Shown: positions 33,274 through 43,443, numbered from the stretch's first letter. The stretch is 64,000 nt of DNA from Lachnospiraceae bacterium (GCA_910575275.1 CAJTEE010000001.1:372001-436000); one strand, 5' to 3'. The notes: generated by a model not told the origin, from the letters alone. A program made the numbers and translations.

Positions 33274-33312
33274 GAAAATAAAAAACAGGCATCCGAAACA
33301 CGGAATACCTGC
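33274..33312 (-). terminator. Terminator of the ribosomal operon after rplQ
   Basis: On the minus strand CAGGTATTCCG and CGGATGCCTG pair around a 5-base loop, followed by a run of T (A-rich 33274-33285 on the plus strand). It is 29 bases past the rplQ stop and ends the S10-spc-alpha transcript before the accessory region. Confidence 0.8.
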
Positions 33313-33340
33313 TTTTCGTTTCCCTTATTTGATTTGTCCC

Positions 33341-33877
33341 TTAAACCAGCTCGATCAAAACTACCATCGCGCCGTCGCCCTTACGCTGGCCGATCTTTAC
33401 GATTCTCGTATAGCCGCCGTTGCGGGACGCATACTTCGGAGCGATCTCGTCAAACAGCTTCGCCGGAAGGTCAACCTTCTTTGTATTCTTCTTTCTCCCC
33501 GCAGGAGTCGTCGGAACCTCCGTGATGTCATATAAGACCTTCAGCATCTGTCTTCTGGCATGCAGCCTAGAAGGCAGATCCTTTTTGATCTCCTTCTCGA
33601 CCTCATCGTACACCGTACGCTTCTTGCCGTCGACAACCTCTTTGACTCTCTTGCCATCCTTGTCCTTGCGCGGAACCTTGGCAGTTACCTTTACGGTCTC
33701 AAAGTTGTCCTTCTCTTTGACCGCCATCGCAATGATGCCCTCGGCGATCTTGCGGATCTCCTTGGCTCTCGCCTCGGTGGTCACGATCTTTCCATGATAC
33801 AGGAGGCTCGTCACCTGATTTCTAAGCAGTGCTTTTCTCTGATTGGACGTCTTTCCAAGTTTTCTATAACCTGACAT
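33341..33877 (-). CDS. rplQ: Ribosomal protein bL17
   Basis: A 178-residue L17 starting '[20 protein letters not shown]'. It is clearly longer than the usual ~120 residues because of a Lys-rich insertion at about residues 65-110 ('[20 protein letters not shown]'), a feature of Lachnospiraceae. It is the last gene of the alpha operon. In Firmicutes ecfA1 normally follows. Here a terminator and 14 kb of accessory DNA intervene. Confidence 0.97.
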   Translation of the reverse strand: MSGYRKLGKTSNQRKALLRNQVTSLLYHGKIVTTEARAKEIRKIAEGIIAMAVKEKDNFETVKVTAKVPRKDKDGKRVKEVVDGKKRTVYDEVEKEIKKDLPSRLHARRQMLKVLYDITEVPTTPAGRKKNTKKVDLPAKLFDEIAPKYASRNGGYTRIVKIGQRKGDGAMVVLIELV

Positions 33878-33988
33878 GATATAAATTCTCCTCCATTTGT
33901 GGAACAGCGATCCATGCGTCTTCGGTCTTACTGAACCGCTGCTTTCTCTCCATAAATTGTCTGAACAGACGGAGTGCGGCGCGCTTTC

Positions 33989-34951
33989 TTACTGCTCGTC
34001 GCTGGAGTTAAGCTGCAAGCCCAGCTCCTTTAACTTCGCAAGCACTTCCTCTAAGGACTTTCTTCCCAGGTTTCTCACCTTCATCATATCCTCGGAGGTG
34101 CGGCTGCAAAGCTCCTCCACCGTATTGATTCCGGCCCTCTTGAGGCAGTTATAGGAACGAACCGAGAGCTCCAGCTCGTCTATGTTCATCTCAAGGACCT
34201 TTTCCTTCTCATTGTTTTCCTTTTCGACCATGACCTCAGCGGTCTTCGCGTTCTCGGACAGATCGATAAAGAGATTCAGATGTTCGCTTAAGACCTTTGC
34301 GGCAAGGCTGACCGCCTCATCTGGGTCAAGCGTACCGTTTGTGTAGATTTCCAGAGTCAGCTTGTCATAGTCCGTCATCTGCCCGACACGGGTATTCTCC
34401 ACAGACATATTGACACGCTCGACCGGTGTGTAGATGGAATCTACCGCGATCACGCCGATCGGAAGGTCTTCACGCTTGTTTTTATCTGCACTCACATAGC
34501 CGCGGCCATTGGTGATCGTGAGCTCCATGTAGAACTTGCTGTCCGCACCGCCGCTCAGGGTCGCGATGACCTGATCGGGATTTAAGATCTCAATATCGGC
34601 ATCCGCCTGGATATCGGCAGCCGTGATGACACCCTCGCCCTCAAACTCGATATACGCGGTCTTGGGCTCGTTTGTATCACTGTTGTTCTCGATTGCTAAG
34701 CTCTTGACATTCATGATGATTTCAGTCACATCCTCCTTGACTCCGGCAATGGAACTGAACTCATGCAAAACACCGTCGATTTTCACCTGGCTGACAGCAG
34801 CACCCGGTAAAGAAGAAAGCATAATTCTTCTAAGGGAATTTCCCAGGGTCGTGCCGTAGCCCCTCTCGAGCGGCTCTACGACAAACTTCCCATATTTTTT
34901 ATCTTCTGAAATTTCCACAATTTCAATATTTGGTTTCTCAAAATCGAACAC
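33989..34951 (-). CDS. rpoA: RNA polymerase alpha subunit
   Basis: A 320-residue alpha subunit. The N-terminal assembly domain has '[20 protein letters not shown]' and '[20 protein letters not shown]'. The C-terminal domain has '[20 protein letters not shown]' and '[20 protein letters not shown]', which contact UP elements and activators. The length is normal. It lies between rpsD and rplQ as usual. Confidence 0.98.
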   Translation of the reverse strand: MFDFEKPNIEIVEISEDKKYGKFVVEPLERGYGTTLGNSLRRIMLSSLPGAAVSQVKIDGVLHEFSSIAGVKEDVTEIIMNVKSLAIENNSDTNEPKTAYIEFEGEGVITAADIQADADIEILNPDQVIATLSGGADSKFYMELTITNGRGYVSADKNKREDLPIGVIAVDSIYTPVERVNMSVENTRVGQMTDYDKLTLEIYTNGTLDPDEAVSLAAKVLSEHLNLFIDLSENAKTAEVMVEKENNEKEKVLEMNIDELELSVRSYNCLKRAGINTVEELCSRTSEDMMKVRNLGRKSLEEVLAKLKELGLQLNSSDEQ

Positions 34952-34990
34952 AAAAAGCCCCTCCTTTTGGGTATGCTTGACGGCAGACTA

Positions 34991-35584
34991 TTATTTGGAG
35001 TACAACTCGACGATGAGCATCTCATCCACAGGAACGTCGATTTCCTCTCTGGTCGGAAGTGCCTTCACGGTCCCCTTCAGGTTCTCCTGATCAACCTCAA
35101 GCCATGCCGGGATCAGACGGCCGCCGGTTACATCCAGGATCAGCTTATAGCGTGTATCACCTTTGTGTTTTTCTTTGATTTCGATCACGTCTCCGGCCTT
35201 TACAAGATAAGACGGGATGTTGACGCACTTGCCGTTTACAAGGACATGCTTGTGGTCAACGATCTGACGGGTCTCTCTCCTTGTTCTTCCAAAGCCCATA
35301 CGGAAGATCACATTGTCCAGTCTGCGCTCCAGAAGGATCATCAGGTTCTCACCTGTCTGCCCTTTTAAGCGCTCGGCCTTCTCGTAATAGTTGCGGAAGG
35401 GCTTTTCCAGGACGCCGTAAATGAATTTCGCTTTCTGCTTCTCTCTTAACTGAAGCCCGTATTCGCTGATTTTCTTGTTTCCTCTTTTGGATTCTCTGTT
35501 TGATTTTTTATCTATTCCTAAATAAATGGGATCGAGACCAAGGGATCTGCATCTTTTAAGAACAGGAACTCTATCAACTGCCAT
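34991..35584 (-). CDS. rpsD: Ribosomal protein uS4
   Basis: A 197-residue primary 16S-binding protein with an S4 RNA-binding domain ('[20 protein letters not shown]', '[20 protein letters not shown]'). The N-terminal part carries only one cysteine ('[10 protein letters not shown]'), so it is the zinc-free type. It lies 17 bases after rpsK. Confidence 0.97.
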   Translation of the reverse strand: MAVDRVPVLKRCRSLGLDPIYLGIDKKSNRESKRGNKKISEYGLQLREKQKAKFIYGVLEKPFRNYYEKAERLKGQTGENLMILLERRLDNVIFRMGFGRTRRETRQIVDHKHVLVNGKCVNIPSYLVKAGDVIEIKEKHKGDTRYKLILDVTGGRLIPAWLEVDQENLKGTVKALPTREEIDVPVDEMLIVELYSK

Positions 35585-35601
35585 TTTTTACTTCCTCCTA
35601 A

Positions 35602-36003
35602 TTAGACTCTGCGACGTTTGGGCGGACGGCATCCGTTATGCGGAACCGGAGTTACGTCTCTGATACTTGTTACTTCCAGACCACATGCCTGGAGTGCGCG
35701 GATTGCGGCTTCACGGCCTGAACCCGGGCCCTTTACCATAACGTCTACGGATTTTAAACCATGTACGAGAGCTGCCTTAGTTGCAGTTTCTGCAGCCATC
35801 TGCGCTGCATATGGAGTAGATTTCCTTGAACCTCTAAATCCCAGACCGCCTGCACTCGCCCATGATAAGGCATTTCCCTGTGCGTCCGTTAACGTCACGA
35901 TCGTGTTGTTAAAAGATGACTGGATGTGCGCCTGTCCGCGTTCAACGTTTTTCTTTACACGCTTTTTGGTCACTTTCTTTGCAGTGGACACTTTTTTAGC
36001 CAT
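35602..36003 (-). CDS. rpsK: Ribosomal protein uS11
   Basis: A 133-residue platform protein with '[20 protein letters not shown]', '[16 protein letters not shown]' and the conserved end '[18 protein letters not shown]'. It follows rpsM after an unusually long spacer of 184 bases. Confidence 0.97.
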   Translation of the reverse strand: MAKKVSTAKKVTKKRVKKNVERGQAHIQSSFNNTIVTLTDAQGNALSWASAGGLGFRGSRKSTPYAAQMAAETATKAALVHGLKSVDVMVKGPGSGREAAIRALQACGLEVTSIRDVTPVPHNGCRPPKRRRV

Positions 36004-36096
36004 TTTAAACTAACCTACTTTCTCCAAATATTGAACCCTGTTTCCTGTTTTTAAAACATGCAACGTGATTCGTAAATTTGCACTTGGCGTTTCAGT

Positions 36097-36137
36097 GAAG
36101 TTCCTCTCGCTTTGCTCGAAGAACGACTTTCGCACTA
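36097..36137 (-). repeat. 41-bp hairpin repeat in the rpsM-rpsK spacer
   Basis: Matches 42627-42667 (rpsH-rplF spacer) at 36 of 41 positions, including a 22-base identical core (36116-36137). The two arms, GAAGTTCCTC and GAAGAACGACTT, can fold back. Confidence 0.7.
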
Positions 36138-36187
36138 CATTCGTCTCCTCGCCTTGCTCGGAGCTCATGAAGCGCTCAATGTCAATA

Positions 36188-36556
36188 TTATTTTTTCTTG
36201 TTTGCTACGGTCTTTCTCGGACCCTTGCAGGTTCTTGCGTTTGTCTTGGTCTTCTGGCCGCGGCAGGGAAGGCTCTTTCTGTGGCGGATGCCTCTGTAGC
36301 AGCCGATCTCCTGCAGCCTCTTGATGTTTAAAGCGATCTCTCTGCGAAGATCACCTTCTACGGTCTGCGTATCGGCGATCACGGCAGCAATGTTCTTCAC
36401 TTCCTCGTCGGTCAGATCCTTTACGCGAGTGTCAGGATTTACACCGGCCTCGGCAAGAATCCGGTTCGAGCTTGCTCTGCCGATTCCGTAAATGTACGTC
36501 AATCCGATTTCGACACGTTTTTCTCTTGGTAAATCAACACCTGAAATACGAGCCAT
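36188..36556 (-). CDS. rpsM: Ribosomal protein uS13
   Basis: A 122-residue protein beginning '[20 protein letters not shown]', with the basic tail '[20 protein letters not shown]'. ATG 36556 is preferred over the open frame to 36625 because GGAGG precedes it and it is the family start. It contacts 23S and P-site tRNA. Confidence 0.97.
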   Translation of the reverse strand: MARISGVDLPREKRVEIGLTYIYGIGRASSNRILAEAGVNPDTRVKDLTDEEVKNIAAVIADTQTVEGDLRREIALNIKRLQEIGCYRGIRHRKSLPCRGQKTKTNARTCKGPRKTVANKKK

Positions 36557-36665
36557 GAGTGTACCTCCATAATGAATTAGTAGAAATAAAACTGCTGGCA
36601 TGGACAACGCCCTCTGGCGAGTCATACCAAAGCCGCGCGAAAAAAATATGGGCAGTCAAGCGGCA

Positions 36666-36779
36666 TCAGCCCTGTCTTTGTTTGTGTTTAGGATTTTCGC
36701 AGATTACTCTGATACTGCCTTTTCTTTTAATGATCTTGCATTTTTCGCAAATCGGTTTTACTGACGATCTTACTTTCAC
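36666..36779 (-). CDS. rpmJ: Ribosomal protein bL36 (zinc type)
   Basis: A 37-residue protein read from GTG 36779, with AGGAG seven bases upstream. The sequence runs [20 protein letters not shown], then [17 protein letters not shown]. The Cys-x-x-Cys, Cys and His ligands of the zinc form are all present. It lies between infA and rpsM as usual in Firmicutes. Confidence 0.95.
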   Translation of the reverse strand: MKVRSSVKPICEKCKIIKRKGSIRVICENPKHKQRQG

Positions 36780-37000
36780 AGTAATTCTCCTTTCCTTCGT
36801 AGTCCGCATGCTTCCATTCTTTGGGACACACACCAAGTCCAAAAAACCGGCAGGTCTGCGGTCTTACGGTTTACCTGCCTGTATATAAAGCTCTCTAAAG
36901 CGGTGGTCAGCAAATTTACCACGCTCGAACAGGCGTGATCCATTCCTATTTTTGCCGCAAAAGGGCATAATACAAGCGTTCCAACAAAGTTCGCTCAAAA

Positions 37001-37029
37001 ATTATAACACCTTTCCCCTGGGAAATCAA
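37001..37029 (-). promoter_or_regulatory. Internal promoter for rpmJ-rpsM-rpsK-rpsD-rpoA-rplQ
   Basis: On the minus strand TTGATT (37029-37024) and TATAAT (37006-37001) are 17 bases apart, in the 270-base gap between infA and rpmJ. The same gap contains GGCAGGTAAACC/GGTCTGCCGGTTTTTT-like pairing near 36840-36885. This gives the alpha-operon genes their own transcript start. Confidence 0.7.
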
Positions 37030-37054
37030 GCATTTTCTAAATCTTTTTGCCATA

Positions 37055-37273
37055 TCATTTATCTCTCCAGATGATTCTGCCCTTCGACAGATCATACGGC
37101 GACATCTCAAGCGTCACCTTGTCACCCGGAAGGATCCTGATGTAGTTCATGCGAAGCTTTCCGCTGATCGTAGCCAGAACTTTATGGCCGTTTTCTAGTT
37201 CTACCTGGAACATGGCATTCGGCAGCTTTTCAACAACAACGCCCTCAATCTCAATTACATCCGCCTTCGACAT
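37055..37273 (-). CDS. infA: Translation initiation factor IF-1
   Basis: A 72-residue OB-fold factor ('[20 protein letters not shown]', '[20 protein letters not shown]' with HKVLAT before it, '[11 protein letters not shown]' end). It blocks the ribosomal A site during initiation. It follows a KOW-domain gene and precedes rpmJ. Confidence 0.97.
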   Translation of the reverse strand: MSKADVIEIEGVVVEKLPNAMFQVELENGHKVLATISGKLRMNYIRILPGDKVTLEMSPYDLSKGRIIWRDK

Positions 37274-37282
37274 ACTGTTTTT

Positions 37283-37450
37283 TTACCTCCGTTTTTTAAT
37301 CACCTGAATATGCTTTTTATTTTTCCGCAGACGCTTTCCGTCTTGATCAAGCAGAAAAACATACGCTCCCGCGTCTTCGCTTATGACATAAATCCGTCCC
37401 TTATCGTTTCCCGCCAGGGACTTTGCCAGAAAACCCTGCTCCATTTTCAT
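37283..37450 (-). CDS. Small KOW-domain RNA-binding protein
   Basis: A 55-residue protein with a KOW-like pattern ('LAKSLAGNDKGRIYVISEDA') and a very basic end ('GKRLRKNKKHIQVIKKRR'), as in the L14e-like KOW proteins encoded between map and infA in many Clostridia. ATG 37450 is chosen because GGAGG lies nine bases upstream. It is likely a ribosome- or RNA-associated protein of unknown exact role. Confidence 0.8.
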   Translation of the reverse strand: MKMEQGFLAKSLAGNDKGRIYVISEDAGAYVFLLDQDGKRLRKNKKHIQVIKKRR

Positions 37451-37463
37451 TGAGCCCTGCCTC

Positions 37464-38243
37464 CTAATGCAGCATTCTCGGGTCATCCTTGGGATTCATT
37501 GAAAGGATCTCCGGCTCTCCCTCTGTGATCAGGATCGTATTTTCATAATGCGCGGACAGCGAGCCATCCTCTGTCTTCACGGTCCAGCCGTCATCCATCC
37601 ATACCACATCGGGCCGTCCCGCATTGATCATCGGCTCCACCGCAAGTGTCATACCCGGCCGCAGAAGGATCCCTCTCTTTCGCATCGCAAAATTGGGGAC
37701 TTCCGGGTCCTCATGCAGGTGCGTTCCGATTCCGTGGCCCACCAGGTCACGGACGACCCCACAGCCGTTGCGTTCCGCATATCTCTGGATCGCACTGCAG
37801 ACATCATTCAGATGATTTCCAGCTTTTGCAAATTTAATCCCCTCATAAAAGCTCTGCCAGGTTACTTCCATGAGTTTTTTCGCTTCCGGAGAAATTGCTC
37901 CGACAGCCCAGGTCCTGGCGGCGTCGGAATGGTATCCCTGATAGATCACACCGGCATCCAGGCTTACGATATCGCCCTCTTTTAAATAGTGATGCCGGCT
38001 CGGAATCCCATGGACCACCTCGTCGTTGACAGAAACACAGATCGCGGCTGGATATCCATTGTAATTTTTAAAGGAAGGTTTGCAGCCGAAGCTGCGGATG
38101 ATCTTTTCCCCAAGGCGGTCAATCTCCTGCGTAGACATGCCCGGGCGGATCGCCGCGCCAAGCTCCTCATGGGTCTTTGCCAGGATCTCTCCCGCCTTCC
38201 TCATCAGTTCAATTTCCCTCGGTGATTTGATCGTTACTGCCAT
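37464..38243 (-). CDS. map: Methionine aminopeptidase type I
   Basis: A 259-residue metalloprotease that removes N-terminal Met. Ligand residues are visible in 'GDIVSLDAGVIYQGYHSDAA' (two Asp), 'LVGHGIGTHLHEDP' (His), 'MTLAVEPMI' (Glu) and 'HYENTILITEGEPEIL' (Glu). ATG 38243 (MAVTIKSPREIELMRKAG) fits the family better than the open frame to 38279. It sits between adk and the KOW gene. Confidence 0.96.
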   Translation of the reverse strand: MAVTIKSPREIELMRKAGEILAKTHEELGAAIRPGMSTQEIDRLGEKIIRSFGCKPSFKNYNGYPAAICVSVNDEVVHGIPSRHHYLKEGDIVSLDAGVIYQGYHSDAARTWAVGAISPEAKKLMEVTWQSFYEGIKFAKAGNHLNDVCSAIQRYAERNGCGVVRDLVGHGIGTHLHEDPEVPNFAMRKRGILLRPGMTLAVEPMINAGRPDVVWMDDGWTVKTEDGSLSAHYENTILITEGEPEILSMNPKDDPRMLH

Positions 38244-38247
38244 TTTT

Positions 38248-38892
38248 TCATGCTCCCAAAATGTCTGTAATGTCTTCAAATACCTGGTTCATATCCCTGG
38301 TTCCATCCACGGTCCTTAAAATTCCCGCCGAAGCGTAGTATTCGATCAATGGCTGCGTCTGCTCATGGTAAACCGAAAGGCGCTTCTGCACGGTCTCGGG
38401 CTTGTCGTCGTCACGCAGGATCAATGCGGTTTCACATTTATCACACACATTTTCCTTTGACGGGGCGGCATAGACAATGTGGTACGTGCTGCCGCAGTTC
38501 GGGCATGCACGGCGGCCCGACATGCGTGTTATGATGTTTTCATCCGGCACATTTACGTCGATCGCGTAATCCAGGGCCTCTCCCCTTGCCGAGAGCGCCT
38601 CCTTAAGACTCTCCGCCTGCGGGATCGTGCGCGGAAACCCGTCCAGAATATAGCCGTTTTTGCAGTCCTCTTTCGCAATCCGATCCATGACCAAATCGAC
38701 CGTCAGGGAATCCGGTACAAGAAGCCCCTGATCCATATACTCCTTTGCCTTTTTTCCAAGCTCTGTTCCCGCTTTTAAATTTGCCCTGAAAATATCTCCT
38801 GTCGAGATGTGCGGGATCTGATATTTTTCTGCGATCCGCTCCGCCTGCGTACCCTTTCCTGCGCCCGGAGCGCCCAACATTATAATCTTCAT
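38248..38892 (-). CDS. adk: Adenylate kinase (zinc-type LID)
   Basis: A 214-residue enzyme interconverting ATP, ADP and AMP. The P-loop is 'MLGAPGAGKGTQAERI', the AMP site 'ISTGDIFRANLK', and the hinge 'GYILDGFPRTIPQAESL'. The LID carries four cysteines ('RRACPNCGSTYH' and 'VCDKCETAL'), the zinc-stabilised Gram-positive form. ATG 38892 is the family start. It lies downstream of secY. Confidence 0.97.
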   Translation of the reverse strand: MKIIMLGAPGAGKGTQAERIAEKYQIPHISTGDIFRANLKAGTELGKKAKEYMDQGLLVPDSLTVDLVMDRIAKEDCKNGYILDGFPRTIPQAESLKEALSARGEALDYAIDVNVPDENIITRMSGRRACPNCGSTYHIVYAAPSKENVCDKCETALILRDDDKPETVQKRLSVYHEQTQPLIEYYASAGILRTVDGTRDMNQVFEDITDILGA

Positions 38893-38951
38893 GCTGTCTC
38901 CCTTCCAATATCCGAAAAGCGGGCGAAAAATTTTCCGCCCGTTCCGGTTTA

Positions 38952-40274
38952 TCAATCATTTAAAAATCCCTTATAGTTTCTTACGAGCAGCATCGACTCC
39001 ACAGCCTTGATCGTCTCAAGCGTAACGCCCGCGATAATGATTAAGGACGTGCCGCCAAATGAAAGACTGCCGACTGCAAAAAGTCCGGACGCCATGATCG
39101 GGATAATGCAAACGATCACAAGGCCCACGGCTCCGATGAAAACAACATAGTTCAAAATATTGTTGAGATAATCGGAGGTCGGCTTGCCGGGACGGATTCC
39201 CGGGACGAAGCCGCCGGATTTTTTCATGTTATTGGCAACTTCCAGCGGGTTAAACGTAATGGACGTATAAAAATATGCGAATAGTACGACCAACAGAATA
39301 TACAAAAGCAATCCGATGGAATAGAGCGGCGTTTCCGGTCTGAACCAGTTGGACGAGCTTAAGGTCAAAAGAATCCTTCCACCGATCGAGGAATAATCCA
39401 CCTGGAAAAACTGGGCAATCATTGCCGGCATGGACATGATGGAAGACGCAAAGATGACCGGGATCACACTGGCCGTATTGACCTTTAACGGGATATAGCT
39501 GGACTGTCCGCCTACCATCCTGCGCCCCTGCATCTTCTTGGAATACTGGACTGGGATACGGCGCTCCGCACCGTTTAGGATCAGCACCAGGACAACCGTA
39601 GCCACGATAACCGCCAGGACAATAATCGCCGCGACGGTCGCGATTGCAACGGATTTGCCCGCCATAAACCGCTCATAAAGCGTCATGATGTCCTGCGGCA
39701 GACTGGATACGATATTGATGAGAAGCACGATCGAGATACCGTTTCCGATCCCCTTTTCCGTGATTCGCTCACCGATCCACATCAGGATTGCAGAACCGGC
39801 CGTCATGGCCGCGACCACGGTCATATAGCCCCAGATATTTCTGTGATCCTCAAAGAGGAAGCCCTGGTTGCCAAGACCGACCGCCATGGCGCTGGATTCG
39901 AAAAGAGCCAGTGCAACCGTCACATAACGGGTATACTCCGCAATTTTCTTTCTTCCGTCCTCGCCCTCCCGTTGCATTTCCTCCAGCTTCGGGATTGCAA
40001 TGGTCATGAGCTGCATGATAATGGAAGAAGTAATATACGGTGTGATGCTGAGCGCAAAGATGGACATGGAGGAGAAGGAACCGCCTGTCACTGCATTGAC
40101 AAAGCCCATGCCGGAGGCCTGAAGATTGTCAAAAAAATCTTTGAGGTAGCCCGGATCCACACCCGGTATCGGAAGACAGCAGCCAATCCGAATCACAACA
40201 AGCATCAGGAAGGTGTAAAGAAGCCGTTCCCGGACTTCTTTCACCTTAAATGCTTTTTGTAACGTATTTATCAT
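38952..40274 (-). CDS. secY: Protein translocase subunit SecY
   Basis: A 440-residue ten-helix channel protein with 'RIGCCLPIPGVDPGYLKDFF', the plug-helix region, 'LSITPYITSSIIMQLM' and 'ERRIPVQYSKKMQGRR', plus 'GGFVPGIRPGKPTSDYLNN' in the cytoplasmic loop. It forms the Sec pore with SecE and SecG. It follows rplO by one base. Confidence 0.97.
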   Translation of the reverse strand: MINTLQKAFKVKEVRERLLYTFLMLVVIRIGCCLPIPGVDPGYLKDFFDNLQASGMGFVNAVTGGSFSSMSIFALSITPYITSSIIMQLMTIAIPKLEEMQREGEDGRKKIAEYTRYVTVALALFESSAMAVGLGNQGFLFEDHRNIWGYMTVVAAMTAGSAILMWIGERITEKGIGNGISIVLLINIVSSLPQDIMTLYERFMAGKSVAIATVAAIIVLAVIVATVVLVLILNGAERRIPVQYSKKMQGRRMVGGQSSYIPLKVNTASVIPVIFASSIMSMPAMIAQFFQVDYSSIGGRILLTLSSSNWFRPETPLYSIGLLLYILLVVLFAYFYTSITFNPLEVANNMKKSGGFVPGIRPGKPTSDYLNNILNYVVFIGAVGLVIVCIIPIMASGLFAVGSLSFGGTSLIIIAGVTLETIKAVESMLLVRNYKGFLND

Positions 40275-40275
40275 A

Positions 40276-40719
40276 TTAGATCACCTCGCAGGTTCCGCCT
40301 ACTGCTTCAATTTTGGACTTCGCGCCCTCACTGAATGCATTCGCTTTCACGTTAAGCTTCTTTGTCAACTCACCGTTTCCAAGAATCTTAACACCGTCCT
40401 GCGGGTTCTTTACAATGCCGTTCTCCATGAGCGTCTCAACGGAGACAACGGAATCATTCTCAAATTTCTCCAGTACACTTACATTAATTCCAACAATGGT
40501 CTTGGAATTGATGTTTTTAAATCCTCGTTTCGGAAGACGTCTGTATAACGGCATCTGGCCGCCCTCAAATCCAGCACGTGGAGCTCCGGAACGGGCCTTC
40601 TGGCCCTTGTGGCCCTTGCCGGCTGTCTTTCCGTTTCCGGAAGCATGGCCGCGGCCCCTTCTGAAGTTATCGCTGTGCTTGGAACCTTCCGCAGGATGTA
40701 AATTTGATAAGTTCATCAT
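40276..40719 (-). CDS. rplO: Ribosomal protein uL15
   Basis: A 147-residue protein with the Gly-rich N-terminal extension ('[20 protein letters not shown]') and '[19 protein letters not shown]'. It is positioned between rpmD and secY as in the standard spc operon. Confidence 0.97.
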   Translation of the reverse strand: MMNLSNLHPAEGSKHSDNFRRGRGHASGNGKTAGKGHKGQKARSGAPRAGFEGGQMPLYRRLPKRGFKNINSKTIVGINVSVLEKFENDSVVSVETLMENGIVKNPQDGVKILGNGELTKKLNVKANAFSEGAKSKIEAVGGTCEVI

Positions 40720-40746
40720 CTCTGCACCTCCTTACTCTATATCCGA

Positions 40747-40929
40747 TTAGATTTCTTCAACTTTCACCAGGTGTCTGACACTCTGGATCATACCCCTGAC
40801 CGCCTTGTTGTCCGGCATCTCAACCGTCTTGTGCATCTTTCTTAAGCCCAGTGCTTCAACGGTCGCTTTCTGCTTCGGAACGGCGCCGATAGGGGATTTT
40901 ACCAATGTGATTTTTAACTTCTCTGCCAT
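40747..40929 (-). CDS. rpmD: Ribosomal protein uL30
   Basis: A 60-residue protein, '[20 protein letters not shown]' followed by [19 protein letters not shown] 40929 ([12 protein letters not shown]) is preferred over the open frame to 40965, as the extra 12 residues overlap the end of rpsE. Confidence 0.95.
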   Translation of the reverse strand: MAEKLKITLVKSPIGAVPKQKATVEALGLRKMHKTVEMPDNKAVRGMIQSVRHLVKVEEI

Positions 40930-40945
40930 GTTTTTTATCCTCCTA

Positions 40946-41455
40946 TTAGCAAACGACTTCTTCAACAGATTTTCCGCGGCTCTTGGCGACCTCCTCCGGG
41001 GTCTTTAACTTCAAAAGGCCCTCAATGGTAGCCAGAACTACGTTGGTCTTGTTGTTGGAGCCCAGAGATTTGGTACGGATGTTACGGATTCCTGCAAGCT
41101 CGACCACAGAACGAACCGGGCCGCCGGCGATGATACCGGTACCTTCGGGAGCCCTCTTTAAGAGAACGGAAGCGCTTCCGAACTGTCCCAGATAGTCGTG
41201 CGGGATGCTGTTGTTTTCATCTCTCGGAATCTCAACCAGGTTCTTCATTGCAGCCTCTTTACCCTTACGGATCGCCTCCGGAACCTCTCCGGCCTTTCCA
41301 AGACCTGCGCCTACATGTCCATTGCCGTCGCCCACTACTACCAGAGCGGAAAATCTCATGGTACGTCCACCTTTTACAGTCTTGGATACGCGCTTGATGG
41401 CAACAACCTTGTCATTCAATTCTAACTGACTCGCATCAATGATTGTACGTTTCAT
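40946..41455 (-). CDS. rpsE: Ribosomal protein uS5
   Basis: A 169-residue protein with '[20 protein letters not shown]', '[20 protein letters not shown]' and '[20 protein letters not shown]'. These segments contribute to decoding fidelity and to the mRNA entry site. Standard position between rplR and rpmD. Confidence 0.97.
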   Translation of the reverse strand: MKRTIIDASQLELNDKVVAIKRVSKTVKGGRTMRFSALVVVGDGNGHVGAGLGKAGEVPEAIRKGKEAAMKNLVEIPRDENNSIPHDYLGQFGSASVLLKRAPEGTGIIAGGPVRSVVELAGIRNIRTKSLGSNNKTNVVLATIEGLLKLKTPEEVAKSRGKSVEEVVC

Positions 41456-41473
41456 GCTGTATTCTCCTCTCTA

Positions 41474-41842
41474 CTAGAATTCCAGACCAGCCTCACGGGC
41501 TGCATCTGCTAAGGCCTGAACTTTACCCTGATAAATGAAACCGCCTCTGTCAAAGACAACCTGCTTGATTCCCTTTTCAAGCGCTCTCTTGGCGATCACG
41601 GTCCCCACATGAGCCGCGGCTTCCACATTATCTGTGCTCTCAAGCTCCGCCTTAATTTCCTTCTCTACGGTAGAGGCAGCGACGAGCGTATGCCCGACGG
41701 AATCGTCAATGATCTGCGCATACATGTGATTGTTGCTTCTGAACACGGCCAAACGCGGTCTCTCTGCTGTGCCGGCAAAACGGCTGCGTAATCTATAGTG
41801 TTTTTTTCTGCGGATTTCGCTTCTTGACTGCTTATTAACCAT
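41474..41842 (-). CDS. rplR: Ribosomal protein uL18
   Basis: A 122-residue 5S-rRNA-binding protein: '[20 protein letters not shown]' and '[20 protein letters not shown]' with the end AREAGLEF. Standard position between rplF and rpsE. Confidence 0.97.
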   Translation of the reverse strand: MVNKQSRSEIRRKKHYRLRSRFAGTAERPRLAVFRSNNHMYAQIIDDSVGHTLVAASTVEKEIKAELESTDNVEAAAHVGTVIAKRALEKGIKQVVFDRGGFIYQGKVQALADAAREAGLEF

Positions 41843-41859
41843 TTTAACACTCTCCTTAA

Positions 41860-42402
41860 TTATTTCTTACCAGTCTTACCGACCTTACGTCTGATGACCT
41901 CATCGGCATACTTGATACCCTTGCCCTTATACGGCTCCGGTCTTCTCTTGTCTCTGATCTCAGCAGCGTACTGGCCTACTTTTTCCTTATTGATACCCTT
42001 TACGATGATTACGTTCTGTCCCTCCAGAACGGTCTCGATCCCTTCCGGATCCTCCATCTCGACCGGGTGGGAATAACCAAGGGAAAGTGTCAGCTTCTTG
42101 CCCTGCTTCTGCGCTCTGTATCCGACGCCGTTTACCTCCAGCTTCTTCTCAAAGCCCTCGGTGACGCCCTGAACCATATTGTGGATCAGCGTCCTGGTCA
42201 AGCCGTGCAGGGATTTCATTTTCTTTAAATCATTGGGTCTGGTGACGACGATGTGTCCGTCTTCCTCTTTGATCTCCATCTCCGCCGGTAACGTCCTTAC
42301 CAGCGTTCCCTTCGGACCCTTAACGGTCACTTCGTTATTGTCTGCGATCGTAACCGTAACGCCTGCGGGGATCGCAACCGGCATTCTGCCAATTCTTGAC
42401 AT
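41860..42402 (-). CDS. rplF: Ribosomal protein uL6
   Basis: A 180-residue protein of two alpha/beta repeats. '[19 protein letters not shown]' opens it, '[20 protein letters not shown]' lies centrally, and '[20 protein letters not shown]' near the C-terminus binds the sarcin-ricin region. It follows rpsH after an unusually long 296-base spacer. Confidence 0.97.
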   Translation of the reverse strand: MSRIGRMPVAIPAGVTVTIADNNEVTVKGPKGTLVRTLPAEMEIKEEDGHIVVTRPNDLKKMKSLHGLTRTLIHNMVQGVTEGFEKKLEVNGVGYRAQKQGKKLTLSLGYSHPVEMEDPEGIETVLEGQNVIIVKGINKEKVGQYAAEIRDKRRPEPYKGKGIKYADEVIRRKVGKTGKK

Positions 42403-42626
42403 GCCATTTACCTCCTACTTAAATTCTCGGAGAGCGCTTTTACACTCTCTGTTTTCAGTTTCTATGCTATATTTGTTCCGGACACCGCCCTGCCCGGTTT
42501 GCCAAAGAAGGGCTTTGCAGGCGGTGAGGCGGGTATAACATACAATGGGGAATGTTCGCTCCACTAAACATAAGTTTTCGCCTTCGGCTCGGCTTCGTTA
42601 AGGGTCGCGAACGGCCTGTAACAGAA

Positions 42627-42667
42627 GAAGTTCTTCTCCCTTCTGTCGAAGAACGACTTTCGCACTA
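42627..42667 (-). repeat. 41-bp hairpin repeat in the rpsH-rplF spacer
   Basis: Second copy of the repeat seen at 36097-36137, with an identical 22-base core at 42646-42667. GAAGTTCTTC and GAAGAACGACTT can pair. The 42403-42698 spacer has no gene. Confidence 0.7.
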
Positions 42668-42698
42668 GGCTCGAAAAGACCTCGCCAAGTACGAAATG

Positions 42699-43100
42699 TC
42701 ACCACACAAATGCCAGTACTTCGCCGCCTACGCCGAGCTCTCTCGCCTGTTTGTCGGTGATCACGCCCTGGTTTGTGGACACGATGGCAACACCAAGGCC
42801 GCCAAGCACCTTCGGCATATCCTCCTTGCCCGCGTAAACACGAAGGCCCGGTTTGGAGATCTTCTTGATGCCGGAGATGATTCTCTCATTTTTGTCCTTG
42901 CCATATTTCAAGCTGATACGAATCGTCTGGAAGCTGCCCTCCTCGACTACCTCGTACTTTTTGATGTAGCCTTCCTTTACGAGGATGTCGGCAATCGCCA
43001 GCTTCATCTTGGAAGACGGTATATCTACTGTATCATGTTTCGCAGTGTTTGCATTACGGATTCTTGTAAGCATATCTGCAATCGGATCACTCATAGTCAT
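42699..43100 (-). CDS. rpsH: Ribosomal protein uS8
   Basis: A 133-residue protein with '[20 protein letters not shown]' and '[20 protein letters not shown]', ending in GGEVLAFVW. It binds the central 16S domain and is the translational repressor of the spc operon in other bacteria. Confidence 0.97.
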   Translation of the reverse strand: MTMSDPIADMLTRIRNANTAKHDTVDIPSSKMKLAIADILVKEGYIKKYEVVEEGSFQTIRISLKYGKDKNERIISGIKKISKPGLRVYAGKEDMPKVLGGLGVAIVSTNQGVITDKQARELGVGGEVLAFVW

Positions 43101-43198
43101 GATTGTTATTCCTCCTTATTTGCTCTGTATGTTCCCTCCGCTAAATTCGGCTTTCGCCTGACAGCCCGGCCTCATTCAGGTTCAGGAACGGCCTCGCG

Positions 43199-43228
43199 CT
43201 AAATTCGCGCTCTGCGCGCTCATTAAGC
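43199..43228 (-). repeat. 30-bp spacer repeat next to rpsN
   Basis: Matches 48192-48221 next to rplW at 26 of 30 positions (CTAAATTC, CGC, CTG, GCGCTCAT, AAGC). The core is self-complementary (GCGC-rich). It lies 14 bases upstream of the rpsN start region boundary on the plus map, within the rpsN-rpsH spacer. Confidence 0.55.
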
Positions 43229-43241
43229 TGCCTTCGGCCGC

Positions 43242-43427
43242 TTACCAGCTTGCCTTTTTCACACCCGGAATCTCTCCCTTATAAGCCAGCTCACGGAAGC
43301 AGATACGGCAGATGCCGTACTTTCTCAGATATGCATGCGGACGGCCGCAGATTCTGCAGCGGTTGTATTCTCTTGTGGAGAACTTTGCCGGACGCTGCTG
43401 TTTAATCTTCATTGAAGTTTTTGCCAT
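43242..43427 (-). CDS. rpsN: Ribosomal protein uS14, zinc-binding type Z
   Basis: A 61-residue protein with the two Cys pairs of the zinc type ('[20 protein letters not shown]'). The short form replaces the ~89-residue zinc-free paralogue. Standard position between rplE and rpsH. Confidence 0.97.
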   Translation of the reverse strand: MAKTSMKIKQQRPAKFSTREYNRCRICGRPHAYLRKYGICRICFRELAYKGEIPGVKKASW

Positions 43428-43443
43428 GGATACATCCTCCTAC

